Shown: positions 1-10,401 of the stretch, one piece after another
How the letters are laid out: every line of letters starts with the position of its first letter
How positions within the stretch are numbered: position 1 is the first letter of the stretch
NCBI GenBank assembly: GCA_929200315.1
Contig: CAKMZB010000001.1
Location: 58,003-122,002 of the forward strand
Origin: an uncultured Alphaproteobacteria bacterium
GTDB lineage: Bacteria > Pseudomonadota > Alphaproteobacteria > Rhizobiales > Rhizobiaceae
Direction: 5' to 3'
DNA: 64,000 bases
Made by a program: the position numbers and the translations under genes
Notes under the pieces: model-generated
Seen by the model: the letters and a program-made list of their open reading frames with translations, nothing else
Told to the model about the DNA's origin: nothing
Database searches by the model: none

Positions 1-2
1 TC

Positions 3-698
3 GACGCAATGCTGCTCGCTGCTTGTCTGGATGGGCTTGGAACCGCACGTGTTATGGATTTCGGCGCGGGTTGCGGTGCTGCCGGATTTGCAGTGGCACA
101 GCGCAACAGCCAAGCCACTGTCACGCTGGTTGAGCGCGACGGTGGCATGGCGGAGCTCGCCCGCGGTTCGCTGGAGCTTGAGCAAACGGCGCATCTGGCG
201 GACAGGGTAGTGGTGCTTGAAGCCGATTTGACGGCGCGCGGTGCGGAGGGCTTGCCGCCAGATAGTTGCGATCATGTCCTTGCCAACCCGCCCTACAATG
301 ATTCCGCGTTTCAGCTTTCGCCCAACGAGCAGCGCGCAGCTGCTCACGCGATGGGAGAAGAGGAAGCGTCATTTGAAACCTGGCTGCGAACCGCCTCTCG
401 GGTCATTTGCAATGGCGGATCCATGACGATGATCGTCCGCCCGCAAAGTCTTGCTGCGATTCTGGCGGCTATGGAGGGCCGGTTTGGAGGGATTTGCGTA
501 AAACCTGTTCATCCCAAGGCGGGCAAGGTCGCGAGCCGGATTCTGGTGCAAGGCGTGCGCGGGCGGCGGGCACCGCTCAGCCTTTTGCCGCCGCTCATCC
601 TCCACGGTGATGATGGTGCCTACTTACCAGAAGCTGACGCTATCCTGCGCGGACGCAACTCCATTGCGATGACACCTTGCAATCGCACCAAAGGCTGA
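3..698 (+). CDS. TrmN6-like SAM-dependent methyltransferase (5' end cut off)
   Basis: The reading frame is open from the window edge, so the true start lies upstream. The visible 231 codons hold a Rossmann SAM-binding motif near the start (FGAGCGAAG) and the NPPY motif (LANPPYNDS) of N6-adenine or related methyltransferases. The arrangement fits the COG4123 family, which includes tRNA1(Val) A37 N6-methyltransferase. Family members usually carry a stretch such as GYRAG(I/L)D just before the first visible residues, consistent with only a short piece missing. The exact RNA target cannot be told from sequence. A 36-nt gap separates it from the protease gene that follows on the same strand. Confidence 0.8.
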   Translation, partial: DAMLLAACLDGLGTARVMDFGAGCGAAGFAVAQRNSQATVTLVERDGGMAELARGSLELEQTAHLADRVVVLEADLTARGAEGLPPDSCDHVLANPPYNDSAFQLSPNEQRAAAHAMGEEEASFETWLRTASRVICNGGSMTMIVRPQSLAAILAAMEGRFGGICVKPVHPKAGKVASRILVQGVRGRRAPLSLLPPLILHGDDGAYLPEADAILRGRNSIAMTPCNRTKG

Positions 699-734
699 CC
701 ACTTCACGCCAAAGCGAAATCTCGGACAAACGCC

Positions 735-1580
735 TTGGCCTTCTCCCTCAAAACCCTTCTTCCCAAACGTCTGCGCAGCAATACTGTCACGATTCCTGTG
801 GTGCGGATGAGCGGAGCGATTATGGCCGGATCCTCGCCCCTGCGCTCCTCTCTCAACCTCTCGGCGGTCGCCGGGACGCTGGAGAAAGCTTTTTCCGCCT
901 CCGCACCCGCCGTCGCGATCTCAGTCAACTCACCAGGCGGCTCTCCGGTGCAGTCGCGCCTGATCTACCAGCGCATCCGCGATCTTGCAGCTGAGAAGAA
1001 AAAGAAGGTCCACGTCTTCTGCGAAGATGCGGCGGCTTCCGGCGGCTATATGATCGCTTGCGCCGGGGACGACATCACCGCCGACCCGTCCTCCATTGTC
1101 GGCTCCATCGGCGTTATTTCCGCCTCCTTCGGCTTTGAAAAAGCTATCGAAAAGCTCGGGGTCGAGCGCCGTCTTTATACAGCGGGGGACAACAAATCCG
1201 TTCTCGACCCGTTCAAACCGGCGCAGAAGGGCGACATCGCGCGGCTAAAGGCGCTGCAACTCGACATTCACCAGGTCTTTATCGACCTTGTGAAAGAAAG
1301 CCGCGGCGACCGCCTTGCCGATGACAAAGACATTTTTACCGGCCTTTTCTGGACTGGCGGGCGCGCGAAGGAGCTGGGTTTGGTCGACGAGATCGGCGAT
1401 CTGCGCACCATTTTGAAGCAGCGCTATGGGCCGAAGACCAGACTGCAGGTCATCGAACCCAAGAAGGGCTTGTTCGGCCGCCGCTCTCTCTCCGGCATTG
1501 GCGCGATTGGCGATGCGGCGACCGAACGGCTTGTCGCGACTGTCGAAGAGCGCGCCTTGTGGAGCCGGATCGGACTTTGA
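735..1580 (+). CDS. S49 family serine peptidase (SppA/SohB-like)
   Basis: A 281-residue protein of the short, single-domain S49 (signal peptide peptidase A/SohB) type. The family degrades leftover signal peptides or membrane-associated protein fragments with a Ser-Lys dyad. The nucleophile is visible as Ser102 in AASGGYM and the general base as Lys154 in DNKSVLDPF; the SPGGS loop (66-70) is also present. I see no clear N-terminal membrane anchor, which makes it a short form. The assigned start is TTG at 735, since no upstream ATG fits; a later start cannot be excluded. It is followed by a small membrane protein gene and glyQ. Confidence 0.88.
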   Translation: MAFSLKTLLPKRLRSNTVTIPVVRMSGAIMAGSSPLRSSLNLSAVAGTLEKAFSASAPAVAISVNSPGGSPVQSRLIYQRIRDLAAEKKKKVHVFCEDAAASGGYMIACAGDDITADPSSIVGSIGVISASFGFEKAIEKLGVERRLYTAGDNKSVLDPFKPAQKGDIARLKALQLDIHQVFIDLVKESRGDRLADDKDIFTGLFWTGGRAKELGLVDEIGDLRTILKQRYGPKTRLQVIEPKKGLFGRRSLSGIGAIGDAATERLVATVEERALWSRIGL

Positions 1581-1615
1581 TAGTCTGAGACTGGTTGAAA
1601 AGCGGAAGCGCGCAG

Positions 1616-1792
1616 ATGGTTCCTCTCCTTGCAGCAATTGGTATTGGCGGCGTCGCTTACGTGGCCATCACATCGTTCAAGAAGCGATGGGATGAGTTGC
1701 AGGCCGAAGAACGCGCCCGCACCAAGGACCCGCAATCTGCCGGTGAGTTGGAGCAGGACCCCGAAACCGGGCGTTACCGGCCAAAGAAGTAG
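1616..1792 (+). CDS. Small single-pass membrane protein, hypothetical
   Basis: A 58-residue product from ATG 1616 (a TTG at 1595 in the same frame would add seven residues). It has an N-terminal hydrophobic segment (VPLLAAIGIGGVAYVAI), then a charged, probably cytoplasmic tail rich in Glu, Arg and Lys that ends in TGRYRPKK. No enzyme motif is present. It sits between the S49 peptidase (35-nt gap) and glyQ (87-nt gap) on the same strand, so co-transcription is plausible. I do not recognise a function. The composition looks like a real small membrane protein rather than a chance frame. Confidence 0.65.
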   Translation: MVPLLAAIGIGGVAYVAITSFKKRWDELQAEERARTKDPQSAGELEQDPETGRYRPKK

Positions 1793-1879
1793 CCTCTCAA
1801 CGCAGCCTTGCGGGTTGATTGGCACAACGCCGCGTGCGAACCGGTGGGCCGTCTTTCAAACCGCGCCGTCGGCCCCGCC

Positions 1880-2809
1880 ATGTCCCATGATCCAAAGACG
1901 TCCTTCCAAGGGCTCATCCTGACCCTGCATGACTATTGGGCAAAGCATGGTTGTGTGATCCTCCAGCCCTACGACATGGAAGTCGGCGCGGGCACATTCC
2001 ACCCGGCAACGACTCTGCGGGCGCTCGGGCCGAAACCATGGAAAGCCGCCTATGTGCAGCCCTCCCGCCGCCCCACCGACGGGCGTTATGGGGAAAGCCC
2101 CAATCGCTTGCAGCACTATTATCAGTACCAGGTGCTGTTGAAGCCCTCTCCGCCAAGCCTGCAGGACCTCTATCTCGGCTCGCTTGATGCGATTGGCATC
2201 GACCCGAAGCTCCACGACATCCGCTTTGTTGAAGATGATTGGGAAAGCCCGACGCTGGGCGCGTGGGGCCTGGGTTGGGAAGTGTGGTGCGACGGGATGG
2301 AAGTCTCTCAGTTCACCTATTTTCAGCAGGTCTGCGGCTTCCCCTGTCAACCGGCTTCAGGTGAGCTGACCTACGGGCTGGAGCGGATTGCTATGTATGT
2401 TCAGGGTGTTGATGACGTTTACGATCTGAACTTCAACGGCGGTACGGGCGCCGATCGGATGAGTTATGGCGATGTCTTCAAACAGTCCGAGCGGGAATAT
2501 TCGCGCTGGAACTTCGACGTGGCCGATACGCAAATCCTCTTCCGTCATTTCGAGGACGCGGAGGCCGAGTGCCAGTGCATTCTGGCCGCTGAGCCCGTTG
2601 ATCCCAAGAAGGGTCAGGCCATCGTCATGGCTCATCCTGCTTACGACCAGTGCATCAAGGCCAGCCATGCCTTCAACCTGCTAGATGCTCGCGGCGTTAT
2701 CTCCGTGACGGAGCGGCAGAGCTACATTCTGCGCGTTCGCACCCTCGCGAAGGCCTGTGGTGAGGCTTTTCTCGCGACGGAGTGGGGCGGGGGCCCAGCC
2801 GAAAAATAA
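1880..2809 (+). CDS. glyQ: Glycyl-tRNA synthetase alpha subunit
   Basis: The 309-residue catalytic subunit of the bacterial alpha2-beta2 glycyl-tRNA synthetase, which activates glycine and charges tRNA-Gly in the cytoplasm. The sequence is typical from its start ([18 protein letters not shown]) through [11 protein letters not shown], the motif-2 region ([15 protein letters not shown]) and ITYGLERI-like motif 3 ([11 protein letters not shown]). A GTG/TTG extension to 1808 is possible, but family alignment favours the ATG at 1880. Unusually, the partner glyS is not adjacent: lemA and a DUF2207 gene lie between them on the same strand. Confidence 0.97.
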   Translation: MSHDPKTSFQGLILTLHDYWAKHGCVILQPYDMEVGAGTFHPATTLRALGPKPWKAAYVQPSRRPTDGRYGESPNRLQHYYQYQVLLKPSPPSLQDLYLGSLDAIGIDPKLHDIRFVEDDWESPTLGAWGLGWEVWCDGMEVSQFTYFQQVCGFPCQPASGELTYGLERIAMYVQGVDDVYDLNFNGGTGADRMSYGDVFKQSEREYSRWNFDVADTQILFRHFEDAEAECQCILAAEPVDPKKGQAIVMAHPAYDQCIKASHAFNLLDARGVISVTERQSYILRVRTLAKACGEAFLATEWGGGPAEK

Positions 2810-2818
2810 GGCAAACTG

Positions 2819-2840
2819 TCCAAATGATGTGACATTTGGA
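2819..2840. promoter_or_regulatory. Perfect 8-bp inverted repeat after glyQ
   Basis: TCCAAATG (2819-2826) and CATTTGGA (2833-2840) form a perfect inverted repeat around a 6-nt loop, starting 10 nt after the glyQ stop and 58 nt before lemA. There is no T-run after it, so it is a poor intrinsic terminator. It could be an operator for lemA, an mRNA processing or attenuating hairpin, or chance. Confidence 0.4.
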
Positions 2841-2898
2841 AGATCTGCAAATAGCGTCCGCTCATTCGCGGTTTCTACCGCTTGGAAAAGGAAAAGAA

Positions 2899-3471
2899 AT
2901 GTTCGGAATGGGGACTTCTGCTATCGTAGCCATTGTGGCGGCCGCGTATTTTGCGATCAAGATCTACAACGGCCTTGTCCGTGCCCGGCAGATGGTGCGG
3001 GAAGGTTGGAGTGGGATCGATGTTCAGCTCAAGCGCCGTGCCGATCTGATCCCCAATCTGGTGGAAACCGTCAAAGGCTATGCGGGCCACGAAAGTGACA
3101 CGCTGGCCGAAGTCACCGCCATGCGCACCCGCGCTCAATCTGTACCCGAAGGTGATGTTGCCGGTCGTGCGCAAGCCGAGGGGATGCTCGGCATGGCTCT
3201 GGGCCGCCTGATGGCGGTTGCAGAGTCCTATCCGGACCTGAAAGCCAATGAGAATTTCCTCGACCTTCAGCAGACGCTCGACAAGATTGAAGGCGAAGTT
3301 CAGATGGCCCGCCGCTATTACAATGGCTCCGCGCGTGATCTGAACGTTAAGGTCGAGAGTTTTCCATCCAACATCGTCGCCAACATCTTTGATTTCCAAC
3401 AGGCTGACTATTTCGAAATCGAAGATGCGGGTGATCGGGAGGCCCCCCAGGTAACCTTCGGCAAAGAGTAA
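2899..3471 (+). CDS. lemA: LemA family protein
   Basis: A 190-residue LemA protein: one N-terminal transmembrane segment (about residues 6-20, [15 protein letters not shown]) and a long helical domain with the family signature ([18 protein letters not shown], then [18 protein letters not shown]). LemA proteins are membrane-anchored with an extracytoplasmic helical bundle, and their biochemical role is poorly defined. ATG 2899 is chosen because it follows the purine-rich AAGGAAAAG and gives the usual N-terminus. It lies 11 nt before a DUF2207 membrane protein; lemA-DUF2207 pairs recur in bacteria and suggest a joint envelope function. Here the pair splits glyQ from glyS. Confidence 0.93.
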   Translation: MFGMGTSAIVAIVAAAYFAIKIYNGLVRARQMVREGWSGIDVQLKRRADLIPNLVETVKGYAGHESDTLAEVTAMRTRAQSVPEGDVAGRAQAEGMLGMALGRLMAVAESYPDLKANENFLDLQQTLDKIEGEVQMARRYYNGSARDLNVKVESFPSNIVANIFDFQQADYFEIEDAGDREAPQVTFGKE

Positions 3472-3482
3472 GATTGCTGGGA

Positions 3483-5417
3483 ATGCGATCAGCCGTCACA
3501 TATCTTGTCGCACTGCTTGGGCTGTGCCTGGCCGTCGGCGTGTCGGTCGCGCAGGAGCGCATCCTCAATTTTGACAGTGTTGTCGAAGTGCAGGCTGATG
3601 GGGCTTATCGGGTCACAGAAACCATTCGCGTCCGTGCGGAAGGCAACAACATTCGTCGCGGCATCTACCGTGATTTTCCGCTGGTCTTTGAGGGTGCGGA
3701 CGGGCGCGAGCGCAAAGTTGATTTTGAGCTGACCAGCGCGATGCGGGACGGAGTGCCGGAAAATTCCCGCATCGAGACAGCATCGCGGGCTTTGCGCATC
3801 TATCTTGGCAGGGCGGACGTTCTCCTTACGCCCGGTATCTACATCTATCGCATTACCTACGAGACCGACCGCCAGCTTCGGCGTTTTGACAACCATGATG
3901 AAGTCTATTGGAACGTCACGGGCAATGATTGGGCTTTTCCCATCGAAAAGGCCTCGGCGCTGATCACCTTACCTCAAGGTGGTGAAGTGGAAGGCTTGGC
4001 CGCCTTTACCGGCTATTTCGGCTCCACCGAGGCGAACGCAACCTCTCGCATCACACGAGAGGGGCAGGCCGCCTATTTTGAGACGAGCGGTCCGCTTGGG
4101 CGCAACGAAGGACTGACCGTCGCGGTCAAATTCCAGAAGGGAATTGTCCCCCAGCCTGGATTTTTGAAGCGGTTCGGCTGGTTTTTGCAGGATTTTGCCG
4201 GCGAGGTTGTCGTCATTTCCGGCGCACTTCTTGTGCTGCTAATCTACTGGTTTTCCTGGGACAAAGTCGGGCGCGATCCACCCGTTGGGGTCATGGTGCC
4301 GCGGTGGGACGCGCCCGATGATGTCTCGCCAGCATTAGCAAATTACATTGAAAACAAAGGGTTGAGCGGGCGCGGTTTTACCGCTCTTTCCGCCGCGGCG
4401 CTCAACCTGGCCGTGAAAGGGCTGATCAACGTCGACAATAGCGACGAAAAGATCATTCTTGAAAACGTCAGCGAAGAAGAAGTCAGTGACCTTCCTGGCG
4501 GAGAGCGCGTGCTTGTGGAGCGTATCAGAGCCGCTGGCGGGAATTTTGAGATTGCCAAGGACAACAGCGTTTCTGTGAAGCTTGTTGCTAGCTCATTTGC
4601 CTCCGCAATGGAGGGCGAGCACCGCTCGGTCTATTACAAGGCGAATTTCCTTAATCTGATCCCCGGCATTGTGCTGAGCATCGTGACAATCATCGCGATG
4701 TTCGTGTTTGGCAATGTGGCAGCTCTGCTCGATGGGGCTATGGTTCCAGTTCTGGTGCTCGGCATCATGGCAACGATTTTCGGCGCAACTGCCATCAAAA
4801 ACTTCACCTCCGGCGGCGTCTCGGCGAAAATCAAAGGCATTTTGGCTTTCGCAGCCGTGATTATGTCCGCGCTGCCTTTTGCTGCCGGTGCGTTTTCATC
4901 CGTATCAGACTTTATTGCCCGCCCGTTCCTGCTGTCTGCTCTGCTGGCGCTTGCTGTCATCAACATCGTCTTCTTCTTCATCATGGGCGCACCGACACAG
5001 CTTGGGCGCAAACGGATGGATGAGCTTGCCGGATTGAAGCGTTATCTTACGGTTGCTGAGGCGGACCGCATGAACATGACCGGCGTGCCGCTGATGAGCC
5101 CTTCTCACTATGAAACCCTACTCCCCTACGCTGTGGCGCTGGGGGTGGAGAAACAATGGTCTGCGACTTTCCAAACCTGGCTCGCAGCCGCTGTTGCAGC
5201 GGGCGCGACCGCCGCAACTTATTCCGGGCCATCATGGTATCGCGGAAACTCGTTCAACCCGGACAGTATCGCAGATAGCATTGGTGGAATCGGTTCATCC
5301 ATCGCCAATTCCATGACGCAATCCATGCCTGCGCCAAAGTCTTCGTCCTCCGGTTTTTCAGGTGGTGGAGGCTCTTCCGGCGGTGGTGGAGGTGGCGGAG
5401 GCGGCGGAGGTTGGTGA
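3483..5417 (+). CDS. DUF2207 domain membrane protein with poly-Gly tail
   Basis: A 644-residue DUF2207 protein. It starts with a signal peptide ([20 protein letters not shown]) followed by the extracytoplasmic DUF2207 domain (about 25-220, with [12 protein letters not shown]). A transmembrane helix near 235-255 precedes the family motif GRDPP. Two or more further hydrophobic pairs lie at about 390-500, and the C-terminus is a low-complexity Ser/Gly tract ending in consecutive Gly and Trp. That Gly-rich tail is typical of the family. ATG 3483 is preferred over the TTG at 3474. Its pairing with lemA is a common gene neighbourhood. The function is unknown; a role in envelope maintenance is an inference from partner and topology. 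Confidence 0.88.
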   Translation: MRSAVTYLVALLGLCLAVGVSVAQERILNFDSVVEVQADGAYRVTETIRVRAEGNNIRRGIYRDFPLVFEGADGRERKVDFELTSAMRDGVPENSRIETASRALRIYLGRADVLLTPGIYIYRITYETDRQLRRFDNHDEVYWNVTGNDWAFPIEKASALITLPQGGEVEGLAAFTGYFGSTEANATSRITREGQAAYFETSGPLGRNEGLTVAVKFQKGIVPQPGFLKRFGWFLQDFAGEVVVISGALLVLLIYWFSWDKVGRDPPVGVMVPRWDAPDDVSPALANYIENKGLSGRGFTALSAAALNLAVKGLINVDNSDEKIILENVSEEEVSDLPGGERVLVERIRAAGGNFEIAKDNSVSVKLVASSFASAMEGEHRSVYYKANFLNLIPGIVLSIVTIIAMFVFGNVAALLDGAMVPVLVLGIMATIFGATAIKNFTSGGVSAKIKGILAFAAVIMSALPFAAGAFSSVSDFIARPFLLSALLALAVINIVFFFIMGAPTQLGRKRMDELAGLKRYLTVAEADRMNMTGVPLMSPSHYETLLPYAVALGVEKQWSATFQTWLAAAVAAGATAATYSGPSWYRGNSFNPDSIADSIGGIGSSIANSMTQSMPAPKSSSSGFSGGGGSSGGGGGGGGGGGW

Positions 5418-5473
5418 CAAGCCGATTTGTCCCTTGCTAAGGGCTGCTCACCAAACACGGCGAAACCGATCTC

Positions 5474-7597
5474 ATGCCTGATCTTTTGTTTGAACTCTTT
5501 AGCGAAGAAATCCCCGCCCGCATGCAGCGTAAGGCGGCTGGTGATCTGCGCAAGCTCGTCACCGACGCGCTGGTGGATGCCGGGCTGACCTATGAGGGCG
5601 CGCGGGAATACTGGACCCCGCGCCGTCTTGTGCTGGACCTGCGTGGACTGACATCTGCGTCCAAAGATGTACGTGAAGAACGCAAAGGCCCACGCACCGA
5701 TGCGCCTGTGAAGGCGATTGAGGGTTTTCTGCGCGGAGCAGGCCTGTCCTCGATAGACGAGGCGGAAACGCGCGAAGACCCCAAGAAAGGCAGTTTTTAC
5801 GTCGCTACAATCGTGAAGCCGGGCCGTCCGGCCGCCGATATTCTGGCGGATATTTTGCCTAGTATAATCGAGAATTTCCCTTGGCCGAAATCCATGCGCT
5901 GGGGCGCGACCTCCAGTGAGGCGGGGTCGCTTAAATGGGTGCGCCCGCTGCAATCGATTCTGTGCACATTTGGACCGGAAACTGAGGAGCCTGAGGTTGT
6001 TGATTTCGCCGTGGGGGGTGTTGCTGCGTCAAATATAACCCAGGGCCACCGCTTCCACGCGGCGGGCGACATCGCGGTCAAGCGCTTTGCTGATTACGCT
6101 GAAAAGCTGGAGCGTGCGCATGTCGTGCTTGATGCCGAACGCCGCAAGGACATGATCCGCACTGACGCACAAAACCTCGCCTTCGCCAAAGGGCTGGAAC
6201 TGGTGAGCGATGAGGGGTTGCTGGAAGAAGTCGCTAATCTTGTCGAATGGCCCGTGCCGCTGATTGGTGCGTTTCAGCAAAGCTATCTGGATCTGCCTGA
6301 TGAGGTGATCCGGTTGACCATCAAGGAGAATCAGAAGTGTTTTGTCCTGCGCAAGGCCGAGGGGCTTTCCAATTCCTTCCTCCTGGTTGCCAATATCGAG
6401 GCGAGTGATGGCGGCAAGGAGATTATTGCAGGTAACGAGAAAGTGGTGAATGCCCGCCTTGCGGATGCAGATTTCTTCTGGGGCACTGACAGGCAGCAAA
6501 TTGCGACCGAGGGTTTTGATCCGTGGATCGAAAAGCTCGATGCTGTGACGTTCCATGCAAAGCTTGGCAGCCAGGGCGCGCGGGTTCGGCGCATTGAGAG
6601 CCTTGCTGCGAAGCTGGCCGAGACTGTTGAGGCCGGTGCGGCCCTTGCCGCCCGTGCGGCAAAACTCGCCAAGGCCGATTTGAACAGCCAGATGGTCTAT
6701 GAATTTCCCGAATTACAGGGGTTTATGGGTGCGCGCTATGCGCAGATCGCCGGAGAAAACGCAGCAGTCGCCGCGGCGATTGAAGAGCATTACAGCCCGC
6801 TCGGCCCCACCGACGACGTGCCCACCGGTCCGGTATCCGTTGCAGTGGCTCTGGCCGACAAGTTCGACCTGCTCGCCGGCTTTTGGGCAATTGACCAGAA
6901 GCCCACCGGCTCCAAAGACCCTTATGCGCTCCGCCGTGCGGCGCTCGGGATCATCAGGATCGTGTTGGAAAACAAGCTCAGTTTGCCACTAATACCCGCC
7001 GTTAAAGCAGCCTATGACCAGGTCCACCGCGACGCGTTTGGCCAGGATGTCACTGCCGAGATCCGCGATGGTGGGCTTGCCGATGATCTGCTTGGCTTCT
7101 TCCACGACCGGTTGAAAGTCTATCTGCGCGACCAGGGAGCGCGGCATGATCTGCTGGATGCGGTGATCGATGAACGGGCTGACGATCTCCTTGCCATTGC
7201 CGGGCGTGTGAAAGCGCTTGGCGAATTTCTCGACACCGAAGACGGCAAGAACCTTCTTGCTGGCACCAGGCGGGCGGCCAACATTCTGGCCGCCGAGGAG
7301 AAGAAGGGCACAACAATAGCCGTGACCGTTAATGCCGACCTCTTTGAGGTCGAGGCGGAATCGCAGCTTCAAGCCGCTATCGCCAAGGCCGAAAAGGGCG
7401 TTTCCGACCATGTCACAGAAGGCCGTTATGACCTCGCCATACCTTTCATCGCTGCTCTGCGCGCGCCCGTCGATCGCTTTTTCGACGACGTGCTTGTCAA
7501 TGCCGAAGATGAGGCCGTGCGCGCGAACCGTCTTGCGCTGCTGCAATCCATAGGCGGCGTGACGGCCAAGGTCGCCGATTTTTCCTGCATCGCTTGA
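5474..7597 (+). CDS. glyS: Glycyl-tRNA synthetase beta subunit
   Basis: The 707-residue beta subunit, which binds tRNA-Gly and completes the alpha2-beta2 enzyme with GlyQ. The start is characteristic ([17 protein letters not shown]), as are the internal blocks WPKSMRWG and [13 protein letters not shown], the HD-like segment around KFDLLAGFW, and a C-terminal anticodon-binding-like helical region. The length matches the family. A 56-nt gap separates it from the DUF2207 gene. ytoQ follows after 11 nt, so the run glyQ-lemA-DUF2207-glyS-ytoQ may be one transcript. Confidence 0.97.
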   Translation: MPDLLFELFSEEIPARMQRKAAGDLRKLVTDALVDAGLTYEGAREYWTPRRLVLDLRGLTSASKDVREERKGPRTDAPVKAIEGFLRGAGLSSIDEAETREDPKKGSFYVATIVKPGRPAADILADILPSIIENFPWPKSMRWGATSSEAGSLKWVRPLQSILCTFGPETEEPEVVDFAVGGVAASNITQGHRFHAAGDIAVKRFADYAEKLERAHVVLDAERRKDMIRTDAQNLAFAKGLELVSDEGLLEEVANLVEWPVPLIGAFQQSYLDLPDEVIRLTIKENQKCFVLRKAEGLSNSFLLVANIEASDGGKEIIAGNEKVVNARLADADFFWGTDRQQIATEGFDPWIEKLDAVTFHAKLGSQGARVRRIESLAAKLAETVEAGAALAARAAKLAKADLNSQMVYEFPELQGFMGARYAQIAGENAAVAAAIEEHYSPLGPTDDVPTGPVSVAVALADKFDLLAGFWAIDQKPTGSKDPYALRRAALGIIRIVLENKLSLPLIPAVKAAYDQVHRDAFGQDVTAEIRDGGLADDLLGFFHDRLKVYLRDQGARHDLLDAVIDERADDLLAIAGRVKALGEFLDTEDGKNLLAGTRRAANILAAEEKKGTTIAVTVNADLFEVEAESQLQAAIAKAEKGVSDHVTEGRYDLAIPFIAALRAPVDRFFDDVLVNAEDEAVRANRLALLQSIGGVTAKVADFSCIA

Positions 7598-7608
7598 GGA
7601 CAATCCGC

Positions 7609-8076
7609 ATGAAAACCTGGACCATCTATCTTTCCGGCGAAATCCATACGTCTTGGCGCGACGAGATCGAGGAGGGCTGCAAGGCTGCGGGGCTGCCCGT
7701 CACCTTCACCAGGCCCGTGACCCACCACGAGGCAAGCGATGATTGCGGCGGGGCTATCCTCGGCGCGGAGGACAGCAAGTTTTGGCACGATCACAAAGGC
7801 GCGCAGATGAATGCCATCCGCACCCGTACGCTACTGGCTGAAGCTGACATCGTGATTGTGCGTTTTGGTGAAAAATACAAGCAGTGGAACGCTGCCTTCG
7901 ATGCAGGTCAGGCCTCCGCTATGGGAAAACCGCTCATCATCATGCACGAGCCGGACCATGCCCATGCGCTGAAAGAAGTTGATGCCGCCGCCCTTGCCGT
8001 CGCAGAGACGGTTGAGCAGATCGTCGCGACTTTGCGCTACGTTATCACGGGTGAATTGACGGGCTATAACGCTTAG
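7609..8076 (+). CDS. YtoQ family protein
   Basis: A 155-residue YtoQ family protein. The family resembles nucleoside 2-deoxyribosyltransferases and related Rossmann-like small hydrolases. Its signature features are YLSGEIHTSWRDEI at the start, an acidic and histidine-rich centre (VTHHEASDDCG) and GEKYKQWNAAFDAGQA. No biochemical role has been firmly assigned to the family as far as I know. ATG 7609 follows a GGA-containing ribosome site that overlaps the glyS stop region. Its TAG stop shares the sequence TTAG (8073-8076) with the TAA stop of the convergent purD. Confidence 0.85.
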   Translation: MKTWTIYLSGEIHTSWRDEIEEGCKAAGLPVTFTRPVTHHEASDDCGGAILGAEDSKFWHDHKGAQMNAIRTRTLLAEADIVIVRFGEKYKQWNAAFDAGQASAMGKPLIIMHEPDHAHALKEVDAAALAVAETVEQIVATLRYVITGELTGYNA

Positions 8077-9329
8077 GCCTCACGGGCAATTTCCCGCCAA
8101 CCGATATCCCGACGACAAAAGCCTTCCGGCCAGCTGATGGCATCCACGGCGGCATAGGCCTGGCCTTGGGCGCCGCTCACGCTGTCACCTTTCCCGGTGA
8201 CGCAAAGGACGCGCCCGCCAATTGCGATGGTGCGGTTGGCGCGGATGAGTGTGCCGGCGTGGAAGATCATCGCGCCGGTGGCTTCTGCTTCTGTAAGCTT
8301 CTGAATTTCAGTGTTCTTTTCATAAGAGCCTGGATAGCCCTTCGCCGCCATCACCACGGTGAGCGCGACGTCCCTAGACCATTGCGGCGCATCCATCTTG
8401 CCAAGCGTGCCCCGGGCGCTGGCCAGGAGGTAAGGGACGATATCGCTCTCCAGCCGGGCCATTAAAACCTGGCATTCCGGGTCACCGAAGCGCACGTTGT
8501 ATTCGATGAGTTTGGGACCATCCCCGGTGAGCATGAGCCCCACATAGAGCACGCCGGAAAAGGGCGTGCCGCGTTTGGCGAGAATGTCGAGGGTCGGTTG
8601 GACGATCTGCTCCAGCGTCTCGCTCCAGATCGCGTCTGTTGCCACGCTTGCTGGGCTGTAGGCTCCCATTCCCCCGGTGTTAGGGCCGGTGTCGCCGTCG
8701 CCGGCGCGTTTGTGGTCTTGGGCGGAGCCGAAGGGCAGGGCGGTTGTGCCGTCGCAGAGGAAGAAGAGCGAGACCTCTTCGCCCACCAGCATGTCTTCCA
8801 GCACCACTTCGCCGTCACCGTCGGCAAAAATATCTTGCAGCGCCGCCTGCGCGGAGGCGATGTCCTCGGCCACCGTCACGCCTTTGCCCGCTGCCAGCCC
8901 GTCCGCCTTTACAACAATCGGCGCACCGGCCTTGTTGAGATGGGCAAGCGCTGCGTCGAGGTTTGAAAAGGCGGCATAGCCGGCCGTCGGGGCGTTGGCT
9001 TCATCACACACGGCCTTGGTGAAGGCCTTAGAACCTTCAAGCTGCGCTGCGGCCGCGTTGGGTCCGAAAGTGGTGATGCCCTTGTCGCGCAACGTATCGG
9101 CGAGCCCGTCCACCAAGGGCGCTTCCGGCCCGATCACCACCAACTCAACGTCATTCTTGGAGCAAAAGGAGACTACGGCGCCGTGGTCAGCAGCATCGAG
9201 CGCGACGTTATGCGCTGCCGTCCCGCCATTGCCCGGCGCGACGAAAAGCGTGTCGCAGAGTGTGGATTTTTTGATCGCCCAGGCAAGAGCGTGTTCGCGG
9301 CCACCGGAGCCGAGCAGGAGGATGTTCAT
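8073..9329 (-). CDS. purD: Phosphoribosylamine-glycine ligase
   Basis: A 418-residue ATP-grasp enzyme that joins glycine to 5-phosphoribosylamine, the second step of purine synthesis. Clear family features are the N-terminal MNILLLGSGGREHALAWAI, the ATP-grasp segment with VKADGLAAGKGV, the VLEDMLVGEEVS loop, the GGMGAYSP motif and FGDPECQ near the metal site. ATG 9329 gives the canonical N-terminus; an upstream in-frame extension is not family-like. It is divergent from ubiA across 115 nt and convergent with ytoQ with a 4-nt stop overlap. Confidence 0.97.
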   Translation of the reverse strand: MNILLLGSGGREHALAWAIKKSTLCDTLFVAPGNGGTAAHNVALDAADHGAVVSFCSKNDVELVVIGPEAPLVDGLADTLRDKGITTFGPNAAAAQLEGSKAFTKAVCDEANAPTAGYAAFSNLDAALAHLNKAGAPIVVKADGLAAGKGVTVAEDIASAQAALQDIFADGDGEVVLEDMLVGEEVSLFFLCDGTTALPFGSAQDHKRAGDGDTGPNTGGMGAYSPASVATDAIWSETLEQIVQPTLDILAKRGTPFSGVLYVGLMLTGDGPKLIEYNVRFGDPECQVLMARLESDIVPYLLASARGTLGKMDAPQWSRDVALTVVMAAKGYPGSYEKNTEIQKLTEAEATGAMIFHAGTLIRANRTIAIGGRVLCVTGKGDSVSGAQGQAYAAVDAISWPEGFCRRDIGWREIAREA

Positions 9330-9444
9330 GGGCGACGCAATAGCATGACGCGGCGGCGGGCAAAGGCCATGCACCATTTGCCCACAGAACCATGTGGCGA
9401 GCGGGTGACTTGACGTTCACGCCCACCGCCCGCAAGTGCGGCGC

Positions 9445-10401
9445 ATGACACGTCCCGCGACAGCAACCCGCATTCCCGATGCCCCATCCGGCAACTGGGT
9501 CTATCGTGCTCTGCCTTATGCGCTCTGGCCTTATGCTCAATTGGCGCGGTGGGATCGGCCGATTGGCTGGTGGCTGCTGCTCTGGCCCTGTTGGTGGTCG
9601 CTGGCTCTGGTCGCCGGTGTGGCCGAGTTGTCGCTTTTTGAAGGTCTTGCCTTCGGTGCGCTCTTTCTCATCGGCGCGATCGCCATGCGCGGAGCAGGTT
9701 GCACCTATAACGACATAGTGGATGCCGGGATTGACGCAAAGGTGGAGCGAACGGCTCTGCGACCCATTCCGTCTGGTCGCGTTTCTCGGCGTCAGGGGCT
9801 CATATTTCTCATCGCGCAGCTGGCTGTGGGTCTCTTGGTGCTGCTGGTGTTGGTCAATTTGCGCGGAAAATTCAATGGCTTCGCTCTAGGCTTGGCCTTT
9901 CTGTCTCTCCTGGTGGTGCTAGCTTATCCCTTTGCCAAACGGGTGACGAATTGGCCGCAACTGGTGCTCGGCCTCGCTTTTTCCTGGGGCGCGTTGATGG
10001 GTTGGGCGGTTGTTTTGGGTGACCTCAATCGTCCGGCCATCGGCCTCTATGCTGCCGCCGTTCTTTGGACCATCGGCTATGACACGATCTACGCCCATCA
10101 GGACAAGGAGGATGACGCGCTGATCGGGGTTAAATCCACCGCGCTGCTCTTCGGGCCCCATACAAAGGCTGTGCTCGGCGTCCTCTATACTCTAAGTTGT
10201 CTTCTTCTTGCCCTCGCCGTCCTTCGTGCGGAGAGCGCCTGGCCTGCTTATGCGGGAATCGCGGCGGGTGGTGGACACATGATCTGGCAGATCGCGCGCC
10301 TCGATATTGACGATGGCGCGCGATGCCTGGCGCTGTTCCGCTCCAACACCCAATTCGGCTGGATCATTTTTGCCGGGCTCATCGCCGCGCTGCTGATTTA
10401 G
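9445..10401 (+). CDS. ubiA: 4-hydroxybenzoate octaprenyltransferase
   Basis: A 318-residue integral membrane prenyltransferase of ubiquinone synthesis, attaching the polyprenyl tail to 4-hydroxybenzoate. Both aspartate-rich Mg-binding motifs are visible (YNDIVDAGID near residue 95 and HQDKEDDALIG near 215), along with RPIPSGR and about eight to nine hydrophobic helices beginning with the Trp-rich DRPIGWWLLLWPCWW. ATG 9445 is chosen over the GTG at 9436. The TAG stop overlaps by 4 nt (TTAG, 10398-10401) with the TAA of the convergent DUF6101 gene. Confidence 0.95.
   Translation: MTRPATATRIPDAPSGNWVYRALPYALWPYAQLARWDRPIGWWLLLWPCWWSLALVAGVAELSLFEGLAFGALFLIGAIAMRGAGCTYNDIVDAGIDAKVERTALRPIPSGRVSRRQGLIFLIAQLAVGLLVLLVLVNLRGKFNGFALGLAFLSLLVVLAYPFAKRVTNWPQLVLGLAFSWGALMGWAVVLGDLNRPAIGLYAAAVLWTIGYDTIYAHQDKEDDALIGVKSTALLFGPHTKAVLGVLYTLSCLLLALAVLRAESAWPAYAGIAAGGGHMIWQIARLDIDDGARCLALFRSNTQFGWIIFAGLIAALLI

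Noticed and set aside
1582..1592. AGTCT-G-AGACT dyad after the S49 peptidase gene
   Set aside because: Five-base arms are expected by chance in a window of this size, and no other sign of regulation is present.
5418..5473. CCCTT-GCT-AAGGG hairpin before glyS as a terminator or T-box-like element
   Set aside because: Too short and lacking a T-run; T-box elements are not known from this group and no T-box core motif is visible.
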